Assembly: GCF_003945385.1 (NCBI RefSeq)
Contig: NZ_AP018920.1
Span: forward strand, 682,001 to 746,000
DNA: 64,000 bases
Source of the DNA: Pseudonocardia autotrophica
GTDB taxonomy: Bacteria > Actinomycetota > Actinomycetes > Mycobacteriales > Pseudonocardiaceae
Direction of reading: 5' to 3'
The notes beneath the pieces were generated by a model. That model made no database searches, was not told where the DNA came from, and was given only the letters and a program-made list of their open reading frames with translations. The translations under genes were made by a program, and so were the position numbers. This document shows positions 23,637 through 32,618 of this stretch, one piece after another (position 1 is the first letter of the stretch; every line of letters begins with the position of its first letter).

Positions 23637-25076
23637 GGTTACGTCCGCGGAGGTGGTGTACGGGTTCGTCGCTGGTGAGCGGCGTGGCGTCGTGACGTGA
23701 GACGGCCACCGCGTGATCTTTCTCGAGTACCGACCAAGGAACTCCAGGAAGGACCACCACGATGGCCGCACCACACAGTGTGGACCCTGCCCAGCTTGTC
23801 GAGGAGCTCGCCTCGGCGGGTGTGTCGCCGGATCTGTTGCAGACGATGATCGCGACGATGGCGAACGCGTTGATGTCGTCGCAGGCCGATCAGCAGTGCG
23901 GGGCCGGCTATGGCGAGCGCAGCAGCGAGCGGACGAACCAGCGCAACGGCTACCGGGCCCGGGAGTGGGACACCCGAGCGGGCACGATCGAGTTGGCGGT
24001 GCCGAAGCTGCGCCAGGGCTCCTATTTCCCGGACTGGCTGCTGACCCACCGCCGCCGCGCCGAGCAGGCCCTGGTCACCGTCGTGGCCACGGCCTACCTA
24101 CTCGGTGTCTCCACCCGGCGGGTGGAGAAGCTGGCCGAACAACTCGGGGTGAAGTCGCTGTCGCGTTCGCAGGTCAGCGAGATGGCCACGCACCTCGACG
24201 GGCAGGTCGCCGCGTTCCGCGAGCGCCCGCTCGACCAGGGCCCGTACACGTTCGTGTGGGTCGACGCGCTCACGGTGAAGGTCCGCGAAGACGGCCGGGT
24301 GGTCAACTTGCACGCGCTGCTCGCGACCGGGGTGAACGCCGACGGGCACCGCGAGATCCTCGGCCTGGATGTGGCCTCCAGCGAGGACGGAGCGGGCTGG
24401 TTGGCGTTCCTGCGCGGTCTGGTCGCCCGCGGCCTGTCCGGGGTCCAGCTCGTCATCTCCGACGCCCATCCCGGCTTGGTGGCGGCGATCGCCTCGGCGT
24501 TGCCGGGTGCGGCGTGGCAGCGGTGTCGCACCCACTACCTGCGTAACCTGCTCTCCCGTGTTCCGAAGTCGGCGCAGCCGCATGTCGCTACGCAGGTGCG
24601 CACGATCTTCGACCAGCCCGACGCCGACGCCGTCACAGCCCAGTACGGACGCGTGGTCGACACTCTCACCGCGCGCTGGCCCGACGCAGCCAAGCACCTC
24701 GACAACGCCCGCGATGAGCTGCTGGCGTTCACCGCATATCCGCGCGAGGTCTGGCGCCAGATCTGGTCGAACAACCCTCAAGAGCGGCTGAACAAGGAGA
24801 TCCGCCGTCGCACCGACGTGGTCGGGATCTTCCCCGGCCGCGACTCCCTGATCCGCCTCGTCGGCGCCGTCCTGGCCGAACAGAGTGATGAGTGGACCGA
24901 GAACCGCCGCTACATGGGCCTCGATCTACTGGCCCGCTCACGCATCCGCATCGTCACCACCGAAGCCGCACCGACCGGCAGCGAGGCACTCATGACAACC
25001 GAGGCAATAACCGCCTAGAATCCCGAACCAAGATCACGCGGAGTCGATCTCATACACCACTCCGCCGGACGTGACC
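23637..25076 (+). mobile_element. IS256-family insertion sequence
   Basis: A 1440-bp element with imperfect terminal inverted repeats (GGTTACGTCCGCGGAG at the left; GGTCACGTCCGGCGGAG read inward from the right) and a perfect 8-bp target duplication CGGTGAAT (23629-23636 and 25077-25084). The transposase is intact. Confidence 0.93.
23762..25018 (+). CDS. IS256/mutator-family transposase
   Basis: A 418-residue DDE transposase of the mutator type. Diagnostic blocks are TNQRNGYRAREWDTRAGTIE and LAVPKLRQGSYFPDWL, then YLLGVSTRRVEKL, the first Asp in VWVDALTVKV, the second in VISDAHPGLVAAI, the conserved CRTHYLRNLLSRVPK, and Glu in NPQERLNKEIRRRTDVVGIF. The ATG has AGGAAGGA upstream. Full length, so likely active. 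Confidence 0.95.
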   Translation: MAAPHSVDPAQLVEELASAGVSPDLLQTMIATMANALMSSQADQQCGAGYGERSSERTNQRNGYRAREWDTRAGTIELAVPKLRQGSYFPDWLLTHRRRAEQALVTVVATAYLLGVSTRRVEKLAEQLGVKSLSRSQVSEMATHLDGQVAAFRERPLDQGPYTFVWVDALTVKVREDGRVVNLHALLATGVNADGHREILGLDVASSEDGAGWLAFLRGLVARGLSGVQLVISDAHPGLVAAIASALPGAAWQRCRTHYLRNLLSRVPKSAQPHVATQVRTIFDQPDADAVTAQYGRVVDTLTARWPDAAKHLDNARDELLAFTAYPREVWRQIWSNNPQERLNKEIRRRTDVVGIFPGRDSLIRLVGAVLAEQSDEWTENRRYMGLDLLARSRIRIVTTEAAPTGSEALMTTEAITA

Positions 25077-25286
25077 CGGTGAATCAACAGCCTGCAGGGT
25101 GAAGTCGATCGATCGAATCTCCGAGGTCGCCGCGGGGTTGCCGGTAATCAGGTTCGGAGCGCGAGGATGCAGCGGTCACCGGCCTGCTGATCTGAGCCGG
25201 CAGCGACCTGTGACAAGCGGCGTCCATGGGGAAGGCACGAGGAGTACGGTCGCTCTGGGGGCGACGGGAGAACGCAAGGGGCTGCT

Positions 25287-26603
25287 GTGAAAGCAATGAT
25301 GCAATCGGTGTCACGACGAGTGCGTGAGGCTGTCGACCTCGCGGTGTCCCCGCGCGAGAGCCTGGATGTGCGCTATCGACGGTTCGGTCCCGTCAGCTCG
25401 GCCGGTTTCGGTCCACTGCGTGTCGTCTGGCTTCTCGGTCCGGAGGCGAATCGGTTCGTCTTCGCCCACTCCGAGCTGTTCGGATGGCGAGAGGCCTTCG
25501 ACCCTCTCGTTGTGGTCGACGGGGAGACCGCGCTGATCGTGAGTGACGGAGCCGATCATGAGCGCAGGCGGCGGCTGGTCATGCCCGCTTTCACCCGTCA
25601 CGCCATCGACGGCTATGCCGAGATCATTCGCAGCAACGTGGATGCCGCGATCGACACCTGGCAGCCGGGCCAGGTGCTGAACCTCTATACCGAAATGCGG
25701 CGTGTGATCCGTCGGAGCACCATTGCGACGTTGTTCGGCCCGCGGCTTGCCGAGGAGGAGCCCGAGCTGGGCAGGCTGTTGCAGCACGCCTTGGCCGTCG
25801 TGGATCGGCTGGCGCCGTGGCAGCAGCTGCAGCGCCTCGGGGCGCCGTCGTGGCGCCGCGCCGTCGCGTCGCGGGCAGAGGTCGCGGCCAGGGTCCAGGC
25901 CGAGATCGAACGCCGCCGACGGGAGCCGGACGCCGACGCGTACGACGTGCTGGCGCGGCTGATGAACAGCCAGGACGGCGATCGGTCCGGCCTGCACGAT
26001 GTGGAGATCGTCGACCAGGTGATCAGCCTGATCGCGGCAGGCTACGAGACGACCTCGGCGGCGGCGGCTTGGGCGATGCACGCATTGATCACCGACCCGC
26101 AGCTCGCGAGGAGAGTGTCCGCCGCCGCCGAGGACACCGGTCGCTCGCTCACCCGGCCGGCGGAGTGGCGCTGTGTGGACGGATTGGTGTCCGAGGTGTT
26201 GCGCCTGCACCCGCCCGCGGTCCTCACCGCTCGCAAGGTGCTCGAGTCCTTCGAGTTCGACGGTGTGCAGGTGCCCGCGCGCAGTACCCTGTTGATCAGC
26301 CCGTACCTGACCCATCGGCTCCCCGAGCTGTGGCCCCGCCCGCTCCAACTCGATCCTGATCGTTGGAACCCGACAGCGCCGGACCATCGCAGGCCCGGAC
26401 CACACGAGTTCCTCCCGTTCGGGGGCGGCTCGCATCGGTGCATCGGGGCGGCCTTCGCCACGGTCGAACTGACCGTTCTGCTCGAGTGCGTGGCGCGACG
26501 CGTCACGTTGTCGCCGGAGCCCTCGGACATGACGCCCGTCGGGCTGGCCGCGATGCGGCCACGACGTGGCCCTTTTGCGCGGGTCGTCGCGGTCGACCGT
26601 TGA
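25287..26603 (+). CDS. Cytochrome P450
   Basis: A 438-residue haem monooxygenase. The I-helix oxygen-binding motif is AGYETT (251-256), the ExxR pair is in SEVLRLHP, and the haem loop is FGGGSHRCIG with Cys385 as the axial ligand. The wording AGYETT and FLPFGGGSHRCIG resembles class-I P450s of the CYP110/CYP138-like group that accept lipids or terpenoids rather than the macrolide-type enzymes; the substrate is unknown. The GTG at 25287 is preceded by AAGGGG. No ferredoxin or reductase gene is nearby. It stands just beyond the IS256 element and may be the first chromosomal gene after the island. Confidence 0.92.
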   Translation: MKAMMQSVSRRVREAVDLAVSPRESLDVRYRRFGPVSSAGFGPLRVVWLLGPEANRFVFAHSELFGWREAFDPLVVVDGETALIVSDGADHERRRRLVMPAFTRHAIDGYAEIIRSNVDAAIDTWQPGQVLNLYTEMRRVIRRSTIATLFGPRLAEEEPELGRLLQHALAVVDRLAPWQQLQRLGAPSWRRAVASRAEVAARVQAEIERRRREPDADAYDVLARLMNSQDGDRSGLHDVEIVDQVISLIAAGYETTSAAAAWAMHALITDPQLARRVSAAAEDTGRSLTRPAEWRCVDGLVSEVLRLHPPAVLTARKVLESFEFDGVQVPARSTLLISPYLTHRLPELWPRPLQLDPDRWNPTAPDHRRPGPHEFLPFGGGSHRCIGAAFATVELTVLLECVARRVTLSPEPSDMTPVGLAAMRPRRGPFARVVAVDR

Positions 26604-26828
26604 CGGCTATGGGGGGCTGTCTGGCGTAGCGCCTACTGGCCGGGCACCTCCAGACTCGGCAGTAGCCGAGGAGGAGGACGCGTGATGGGGCGTCGACGCG
26701 ATCGCGTCGCCTGACAGACATCGAGCGAAAGCTCGGCACCCGCTGAGCGGCGTTGCGGATGACGATCGTCTCCTGTCTCGCGCGGCGCGGACCTGCAACG
26801 CCGGGGAGTGAGCAGGCGAGGACCGGCG

Positions 26829-27152
26829 TCAGGTGGGTGGCTCGTCGAACGAGATCGTCAATGTGCTCCGGTAGGCGGTCCCGTCCTCCGACGCCGAGGC
26901 GCGGGGAGGCCTGTCGTAGGGCTCCTCCCCGCGGGGCCGGACCCGGACCGCGCGGAAGCCGAAGCCGTCCTGCTCCACCGGCTCCCACTCCAGTTCGACG
27001 GGCCGGCCGCGGTGTAGAGCTCGGAGTCCGGGAACGGCGACATCGCTGTAGTGCGCCCAGCAGCCACCCGGCGTCGCGGGCGAGTCGATGACGCCCCAGC
27101 CCTCCTCGTCGTGCCAGACGCGGACCTCACCCGGGGTGGACATGGTCGACAT
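26829..27152 (-). CDS. Cold-shock-domain-like protein
   Basis: A protein of about 107 residues. Residues 5-75 resemble a cold-shock (OB-fold) domain: GEVRVWHDEEGWGVIDSP corresponds to the GxVKWFNxxKGFGFI motif with Trp replacing a nucleic-acid-binding Phe, then WAHYSDV corresponds to VFVHYSxI. A charged tail follows. The true start is either ATG at 27152 or 27143; neither has a good ribosome site. It probably binds RNA or single-stranded DNA. Unlike the canonical cold-shock gene at 39964, it is divergent and stands alone. Confidence 0.72.
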   Translation of the reverse strand: MSTMSTPGEVRVWHDEEGWGVIDSPATPGGCWAHYSDVAVPGLRALHRGRPVELEWEPVEQDGFGFRAVRVRPRGEEPYDRPPRASASEDGTAYRSTLTISFDEPPT

Positions 27153-27262
27153 GATGGCCGAACAGCGCCAGGAGCGGCGGCCACGTCGACGGCGATGCAA
27201 CGGTCGAAGCGGTTCCGGCCCCGGCCGTTCCGGGTGGCAGAGAGGCCGGTGTCAGGCTCGGG

Positions 27263-27622
27263 TCAGCTGGCGCCGTGCGGCTCCAGCAGGCAGAACTCGT
27301 TGCCGTCGGGGTCGCTCAGCACGACGCAGTCGGCGTCCGGGGCCTGCCCGATGTCCACCCGCGTGGCGCCCCGGCTGATCAGCTGTTCCAGTACGGCGGC
27401 CTGGTCCTCGGCGGCGAGATCGAGATGGAGCCGGTTCTTCCCGAGCTTGGCGCCGTAGTTCTCCACGAAGAACAGGCTCGGGCCCTGCCGGTCCGGTGGA
27501 TGGACCTCGACTCCGGCCGGTTCGTGCGAGGTGATCTCCCAGTCGAGGGTCGCCGCCCACCACCGGGCAGACGCGACGGGGTCTCGGACATCGATGGTCA
27601 GGGCTTCCCACGTCACCTTCAC
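27263..27622 (-). CDS. VOC-family (glyoxalase/bleomycin-resistance fold) protein
   Basis: A 119-residue protein starting with GTG: VKVTWEALTIDVRDPVASAR. It has the VOC repeat layout: WWAATLDWEI, LFFVENYGAK, KNRLHLDLAAED and the terminal DPDGNEFCLLEPHGAS (Glu as usual ligand in NEFCLLE). Members of this small family are very common in actinomycetes, with roles from metal-dependent isomerases to drug binding; no role can be fixed. The open frame extends upstream, but the conserved fold begins at 27622. Confidence 0.85.
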   Translation of the reverse strand: MKVTWEALTIDVRDPVASARWWAATLDWEITSHEPAGVEVHPPDRQGPSLFFVENYGAKLGKNRLHLDLAAEDQAAVLEQLISRGATRVDIGQAPDADCVVLSDPDGNEFCLLEPHGAS

Positions 27623-27905
27623 CGCGGCGACGGTATCCGTGCATATCGGACGGCGCAGCCGGTGCGCGAGTGAATGGTCCGGCTGCTCGCCGCGCCGGCC
27701 GTGTGCCGCCGGTGCGGACCCGTAGTACGTTCGGAGCCATGTGGCTGCCGCTCGCGGAGCGCCCCCGCACCGCCTGAGGCGGTGCACCCCGCCGCCCGAC
27801 CCCGGCTCCGAGGGTCCGGCGGCCTCTGACCCGTGCCGACATGGGCTCGTCGTGCAGACGTGACACCGCCGCGTCCCCCTCCCGATATCCAGGGACAACG
27901 CGATC

Positions 27906-28859
27906 ATGGACACTCCACTCGTGGTCGGCCGCTGCGCCGACGCCTCATCCCACCACCGCTCGGCCGGTTACCGGCACCCCGCGCTCGACGCCGTCGTGAC
28001 CCGCCTGACCTGCCCGCACTGCACCGGTCCGCTGCACCGCAGCGCCCGCACCGTGCGGTGCCCGTCGGGTCATACGTTCGACATCGCCCGGCCCGGCTAT
28101 CTGTCGCTGCTGCCCGGGCGCCGGACCCACCGCGGTGACGATCCCGCCATGGTCGGAGCACGTGAGTCCTTCCTGGACAGCGACCACTACCGGCCGCTGC
28201 GCTCCACCATCACCGCGCTGGCCACCGAGCACGCCCCGACGGAGACCGAGCTGGTCGTCGATCTCGCCGGCGGCACCGGTCACTACCTCGCACCGGTGCT
28301 CGACGCCCTCCCGGCCGCGTCCGGCGTGATCGTGGACCTGTCCACCGCCGCGCTGCGCCGCGCCGCCCGCGCGCATCGCCGGGCAGCCGCGATCGCCGCG
28401 GACGTCTGGCAGCCCTTGCCGATCACGACCGGCTCGGCCGGGGTCGTGCTGAGCGTGTTCGGGCCCCGCAACGCCGAGGAGGTCGAACGAGTCCTCCCCG
28501 AGGGCGGAATCCTGGTCGTCGCCTCCGCCCGCCCCGACCACCTGCGGGAACTGCGTGCTCATGTCGGCGGGATCGGCGTCGACCCGCAGAAGGCGGACCG
28601 GCACCGACGAGCCTTCGCCGGGCTCGAGCTCGCCGAGCGGCAGATCGTGCAGTGGCGACTGGCCCTGGGCCGGGACGAAGCCCGCGCGCTGGTCCGGATG
28701 GGCCCGAACGCGCACCATCTCGGGACGGGCGGGGATGACGATCCGTTGTCCCGGCTGCCCGAGCCGGTCGGGCTCACGGCCGCGATGGACGTGGCGGTGT
28801 ACCGGCGACGCCGATCGCGGGAACCGATGACCGGCGAGGTCGACCGCGGAAGCCGGTGA
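27906..28859 (+). CDS. RlmA-type 23S rRNA (guanine) methyltransferase
   Basis: A 317-residue SAM-dependent methyltransferase. A zinc-binding head, LTCPHCTGPL then TVRCPSGHTFD (C-x2-C, C-x3-H), is followed by DIARPGYLSLL, the hallmark of the RlmA/TlrB family, and SAM motif I VVDLAGGTGHY. RlmA enzymes methylate N1 of G745 or G748 in 23S rRNA; the Gram-positive G748 type (TlrB) gives resistance to tylosin-like macrolides. Which base is used cannot be told. An ABC-F ATPase gene, another ribosome-linked resistance family, lies 420 bases downstream. Confidence 0.87.
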   Translation: MDTPLVVGRCADASSHHRSAGYRHPALDAVVTRLTCPHCTGPLHRSARTVRCPSGHTFDIARPGYLSLLPGRRTHRGDDPAMVGARESFLDSDHYRPLRSTITALATEHAPTETELVVDLAGGTGHYLAPVLDALPAASGVIVDLSTAALRRAARAHRRAAAIAADVWQPLPITTGSAGVVLSVFGPRNAEEVERVLPEGGILVVASARPDHLRELRAHVGGIGVDPQKADRHRRAFAGLELAERQIVQWRLALGRDEARALVRMGPNAHHLGTGGDDDPLSRLPEPVGLTAAMDVAVYRRRRSREPMTGEVDRGSR

Positions 28860-28934
28860 GCAGAGTGGGACCGAGGATCGGCGGTCCACGGGACCTGGTG
28901 CGGCGCAAACCCGGCGGCCCGATGACCGCCGACG

Positions 28935-29207
28935 TCAGATGCGGCGAACCGTCCGGGCGGGGTTCCCCGCGACGAGAACGCGTTCCCCGACGTCGCGGGT
29001 GACGACGCTGCCGGCCCCGACGACGCTGTCCGGGCCGATCGTGACTCCCGGGCAGATGATCACGCCCGCACCGAGCCAGGCGTCGGCACCGATCGCGATG
29101 GGCGCGGGCCGCTCCCACCCGGCCCGCCGGCGGTCGTGGTCCTCGACGAGGTCGGGTTCGTCGAGATACCACTCGTTGCGCAGCATTCGATCCTTGTGCT
29201 CGCCCAT
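28935..29207 (-). pseudogene. Maltose O-acetyltransferase-like gene with large internal deletion
   Basis: An open frame of 90 codons. It starts MGEHKDRMLRNEWYLDEPDL, like the first 28 residues of sugar O-acetyltransferases (MxxKxKMLxGELYxxxDPEL), then jumps directly to the last third of the family, IAIGADAWLGAGVIICPGVT with a complete hexapeptide end. About 95 residues are absent, including the catalytic His in the THP motif, although the frame is kept. I call it a pseudogene; a short structural role cannot be excluded. It is divergent from the ABC-F gene. Confidence 0.75.
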
Positions 29208-29251
29208 CGGGCCATCGTCGCCGACCACGGCGGAAAACCGGATGCGACGGG

Positions 29252-29271
29252 ACTATCGCAGCTGCGATAGT
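29252..29271. promoter_or_regulatory. Perfect 20-bp palindrome before the ABC-F gene
   Basis: ACTATCGCAGCTGCGATAGT ends seven bases before the ABC-F start codon. A likely operator for the TetR protein encoded at the end of the same transcript. No ribosome site fits between it and the ATG. Confidence 0.75.
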
Positions 29272-29278
29272 TTCGCGC

Positions 29279-30907
29279 ATGGGCCATGTGGAGCTGCGGG
29301 ACGTCGACCATGTCCTGCCGGACGGACGCGTCCTGCTCAGCACCGTGTCGTTCCGGGTCGGCGAGGGCACGACGACCGCGCTGATCGGCGCGAACGGCGT
29401 CGGGAAGTCGACGGTGCTCGGGCTGATCGCGGGCCGGGTCGAACCGTCGGCCGGCAGCGTCCAGCGATCGGGCGGCCTCGGCGTCATGCCGCAGTTCCTC
29501 GGCGGTCGCACGGTGCGCGAGCTGGTACTGGAACTGTCGCCGGAGCGGTTGCGCGTCGCGGGCCGGCGCCTCGACGCCGCCGAGGACGCGTTGATCGAGT
29601 CCGACGGGACGTCCGAGCAGCTGCGCTACGCCGAGGCCCTCACCGAGTACGGCGATGCAGGCGGCTACGAGGCCGACGCGCTGTGGAACCGCTGCTGCCG
29701 GATCGCGGTCGGGCCGTCGTACGACGAGATCCGTTTCCGCGACACCGACCGGATCTCCGGCGGCCAGCAGAAGCGGCTCGCCCTGGAGGTCCTGCTGCGG
29801 GGCCCCGACGAGGTGCTCCTGCTCGACGAGCCGGACAACTACCTCGACGTCCCGGGCAAGGAATGGCTCGAACAGCAGCTCCGCGACACGGTCAAGACGG
29901 TGCTGTTCGTGTCGCACGATCGGGAGCTGCTGCGCCGCAGCGCCGATCGGGTCGTCACGATCGAACTCCATCCGGCCGGCAACACGGTCTGGACGCACGG
30001 TGGCGGGTTCGGGACCTACGACGAGGCCCGCGCCGACCGGATGGAGCGCCTCGACGAGCTGCGCCGGCGCTGGGACGAGGATCGCTCCCGGCTGCTGCGG
30101 CTGCTGCACGAGCTGAAACAGAAGGCCTCGTACAACGACGGCATGGCCAGTCGCTACCAGGCCGCCCGCACCCGGCTGGCCCGGTTCGACGCCGCCGGCC
30201 CGCCGGAGGCCGTCCCGCGCCGGCCCCGGCTGCAGATGCGACTCGGTGGTGGCCGCACCGGGCAGCGGGCGCTGACCTGCCAGGATCTGGTGCTCGACGG
30301 ACTGACGAAACCCCTCTCCGTCGAGGTGTTCTACGGCGACCGGGTCGCCGTTCTCGGACCGAACGGCACCGGCAAGTCGCACTTCCTGAGGCTGCTGGCG
30401 ACCCTCGACCCGGACGCGTCCGACGGTGCCGAGCAGGTCGCCCACCACGGAACCGTCCGGCTCGGGGCGCGGGTGGTCCCGGGCTGGTTCGCCCAGACCC
30501 ACCAGCACCCCGAGTTCACCGGACACGACCTGGCCGATCTCCTGATCGCCGGGGGACCGCACCGTCCCGGAGCCGATCCCGAGTACGCCATGCGGGCGCT
30601 GGCCCGCTACGACCTGGCCGGCGCCGCCGATCGCGGTTTCGACACGCTCTCGGGTGGCCAGCAGGCCCGCTTCCAGGTGCTGCTGCTGGAGCTGCGGGGC
30701 GCCACGATGCTGCTGCTCGACGAGCCGACCGACAACCTCGATCCCTACTCCGCCGACGTGCTGCAGGAGGCGATCGGCGCGTTCGACGGCACCGTCCTCA
30801 CCGTCACCCACGATCGCTGGCTGACGCGCGCATTCGACCGGTTCCTGATCTTCCACCACGATGGGACGGTGTCCGAGTCCAGTGAGCCGGTGTGGGACAG
30901 CCGATGA
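29279..30907 (+). CDS. ABC-F family ATPase
   Basis: A 542-residue protein with two ABC ATPase domains and no membrane part, the ABC-F layout. Domain 1 has GANGVGKST, SGGQQKRLALE and LLLDEPDNYLD; domain 2 has GPNGTGKS, LSGGQQARFQ and LLLDEPTDNLD. The linker between them (about residues 245-310) is helical and charged, as in ribosome-binding family members that rescue stalled ribosomes or protect them from antibiotics. The ATG at 29279 has no ribosome site, so the mRNA may be leaderless. The TetR gene overlaps its stop (ATGA). Antibiotic resistance is plausible, but housekeeping ABC-F roles exist too. Confidence 0.92.
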   Translation: MGHVELRDVDHVLPDGRVLLSTVSFRVGEGTTTALIGANGVGKSTVLGLIAGRVEPSAGSVQRSGGLGVMPQFLGGRTVRELVLELSPERLRVAGRRLDAAEDALIESDGTSEQLRYAEALTEYGDAGGYEADALWNRCCRIAVGPSYDEIRFRDTDRISGGQQKRLALEVLLRGPDEVLLLDEPDNYLDVPGKEWLEQQLRDTVKTVLFVSHDRELLRRSADRVVTIELHPAGNTVWTHGGGFGTYDEARADRMERLDELRRRWDEDRSRLLRLLHELKQKASYNDGMASRYQAARTRLARFDAAGPPEAVPRRPRLQMRLGGGRTGQRALTCQDLVLDGLTKPLSVEVFYGDRVAVLGPNGTGKSHFLRLLATLDPDASDGAEQVAHHGTVRLGARVVPGWFAQTHQHPEFTGHDLADLLIAGGPHRPGADPEYAMRALARYDLAGAADRGFDTLSGGQQARFQVLLLELRGATMLLLDEPTDNLDPYSADVLQEAIGAFDGTVLTVTHDRWLTRAFDRFLIFHHDGTVSESSEPVWDSR

Positions 30908-31500
30908 GCAGGGTGCGTGCCGAGGACGCCCGGCCCCGCATCCTGGAGGCGGTGTTCACCCTCATCCAGGGCGGCGGGATCGCCGAGGTGTCACAACGCC
31001 GGGTCAGCGCGGAATCGGGAATCAACGTCGGCTCGGTCCGGCACCACTTCCCGACGAGCGAGTCGATGATGATCGCCGCCGCCGAGGAGGTGGGACGGCG
31101 GATGGAGGTCAGGCTCGCGCACTGTGCCCGGCCCGTTCCCGGCGACGGCCGGTCGGCACTCGCCGCCCTCCGGAGCGTCTGCCTCGCCGTGATCCCCACC
31201 GGCGACGACGGCCACCGCGAGCTCGTCGTGCTGCAGGAGTTCCTGGCCGCAGCACGGCTGAGCGACACCTACCGCCCCTTCGCCACCCGGATGGGAGACG
31301 ATCTCCGCTCGGTGCTGCGGGCCGCCCTGGAGCCGGTCGTCGGGGCGGCCGACCTCGACGTCGAGGTCGAGCTGCTCGTCGCGTTGATCGTCGGCGTCTC
31401 CGCCGAGCGCGTCCAGCCGCACGGTGTGGCTCCGGCGATCGGTCCCCGCCAGGTCGTCGACCGGCATCTGGCACGCCTCACGGCGCCGCCCGCCAGGTGA
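30904..31500 (+). CDS. TetR-family regulator co-transcribed with the ABC-F gene
   Basis: A 198-residue repressor. The N-terminal HTH reads GGGIAEVSQRRVSAESGINV followed by GSVRHHFPTSESMM, and the C-terminal domain is of the TetR_C type. The ATG overlaps the ABC-F stop as ATGA, so the pair is coupled. The perfect palindrome at 29252 is its most likely operator, giving an auto-regulated, drug-inducible unit of the kind common for resistance genes. Confidence 0.9.
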   Translation: MSRVRAEDARPRILEAVFTLIQGGGIAEVSQRRVSAESGINVGSVRHHFPTSESMMIAAAEEVGRRMEVRLAHCARPVPGDGRSALAALRSVCLAVIPTGDDGHRELVVLQEFLAAARLSDTYRPFATRMGDDLRSVLRAALEPVVGAADLDVEVELLVALIVGVSAERVQPHGVAPAIGPRQVVDRHLARLTAPPAR

Positions 31501-31705
31501 CCGCTCCGTAGGGAGCCGGGTCCGCCGATACCGCGTCGAGGGGCAGGGGCCGGGGAGCATCTCCCGGACGCGCGGTCGCCGGTCGACGTCGGTCTGCGGG
31601 TCATCGACGAAGGTGAGCGCGGCCACCACCATCGCCGGGTGTTCGGGTTCGCCGGGTTCGGCCCATGATGTCTGTATCGCCGGTCGGTTCGGAGGAGACG
31701 GTCAC

Positions 31706-32239
31706 GTGCAGGTGGAGGAGAAGGCGCCCGCAGACACATCGTTGCGCCGCAACGGGGCACTGATCACCGCGTCGTTCGGGTTCGTCTGGGCGCTGACCGG
31801 GGCCTCGGCGCTGCCCGTTCCGCTGCCCGTCGTGCTCCTCGCGGCCACGGTCACCGTCGTCGCGATCGTCGTCGCACTGCTCCCGGGGCCGGCGGCGCGC
31901 CCGCGCCGACTCCCGGCGGACTGGGCGGGCCGGTACCGGAGGATCGGTCTCGTGCAGGGGGTGCTGATCGCCGCCGTCGTCGCCGGGGCGGTACTGCTCG
32001 GGGCGCCCGGTCTGATCGCGCCGGCGGTGTGCGTCGTCGTCGGCGTGCACTTCCTGCCGCTCGCCGTGGCCGTCGACCAGCCGGGCTACCGGCTCACCGG
32101 GATCGCACTCGTGATCGCCGGCGCCGCGGGTCTCGTCGTGTGGGCGGCGGCCGGTGCGGATCACGCGCGAGCGGTCGGTGGGCTGGTCGCAGCGGTGGTG
32201 TTGTGGGTGACGTCGGTGGCGGTCGCACGCCGGCCGTGA
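31706..32239 (+). CDS. Small integral membrane protein, unknown
   Basis: A 177-residue protein from GTG with GGAGGAG upstream. After a short charged head (MQVEEKAPADTSLRRNG) it has about six hydrophobic segments: ALITASFGFVWALTG, VVLLAATVTVVAIVVALL, VLIAAVVAGAVLLG, ICVVVGVHFLPLAVAV-like, GIALVIAGAAGLVVWAA and LVAAVVLWVTSVAVA. No family is recognised with certainty, and no active-site motif is visible. It ends five bases before the convergent crcB gene. Confidence 0.8.
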   Translation: MQVEEKAPADTSLRRNGALITASFGFVWALTGASALPVPLPVVLLAATVTVVAIVVALLPGPAARPRRLPADWAGRYRRIGLVQGVLIAAVVAGAVLLGAPGLIAPAVCVVVGVHFLPLAVAVDQPGYRLTGIALVIAGAAGLVVWAAAGADHARAVGGLVAAVVLWVTSVAVARRP

Positions 32240-32243
32240 CCGC

Positions 32244-32618
32244 TCAGAGCGCCAGCCGGACGAGCGCCCACCCGGCCGCCGCGGCGAGGATCCCGATCAC
32301 CACACTCGCGAGCAGGTAACCGACCGCGGTAGCGGTGACGCGCCGCTCGGCCAGCGTGACCAGCTCGTACCCGAATGTGCTGTAGGTCGTCAGCGCCCCG
32401 CAGAATCCGGTCCCGAGCAACGCCCCGATCTCCGGTGGCAGCGTGCCTGCCGCGCCGACGAGCGCGCCGAGCAGAAGTGAGCCGGCGACGTTCACCGCGA
32501 ACGTCGCCCACGGGAAGACCGGATCGAGCCGGGAGCGGACCGCGGTGTCGGCCAGGTAGCGCAGCGGCGCACCCACCGCGGCACCCAGGCCGACCAGCAG
32601 GATCGTCAGCGGGTCCAT
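32244..32618 (-). CDS. crcB: CrcB/Fluc fluoride channel subunit 1
   Basis: A 124-residue channel protein with four hydrophobic segments. Family marks are GAPLRYL near the start, the pore Asn in FAVNVAGSLLLG, and TTYSTFGYE for the phenylalanine box and central Na site. Fluc channels are dual-topology dimers that export fluoride; Gram-positives often use two paired genes for a heterodimer, as here. The ATG at 32618 lies within the end of the upstream partner gene (13-base overlap). Confidence 0.92.
   Translation of the reverse strand: MDPLTILLVGLGAAVGAPLRYLADTAVRSRLDPVFPWATFAVNVAGSLLLGALVGAAGTLPPEIGALLGTGFCGALTTYSTFGYELVTLAERRVTATAVGYLLASVVIGILAAAAGWALVRLAL

Noticed and set aside
22437..23774. 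A 445-codon minus-strand frame as a real gene
   Set aside because: It crosses core copy 3 and the left end of the IS256 element and contains frame-shifted integrase pieces, so it is chance openness in GC-rich relic DNA.
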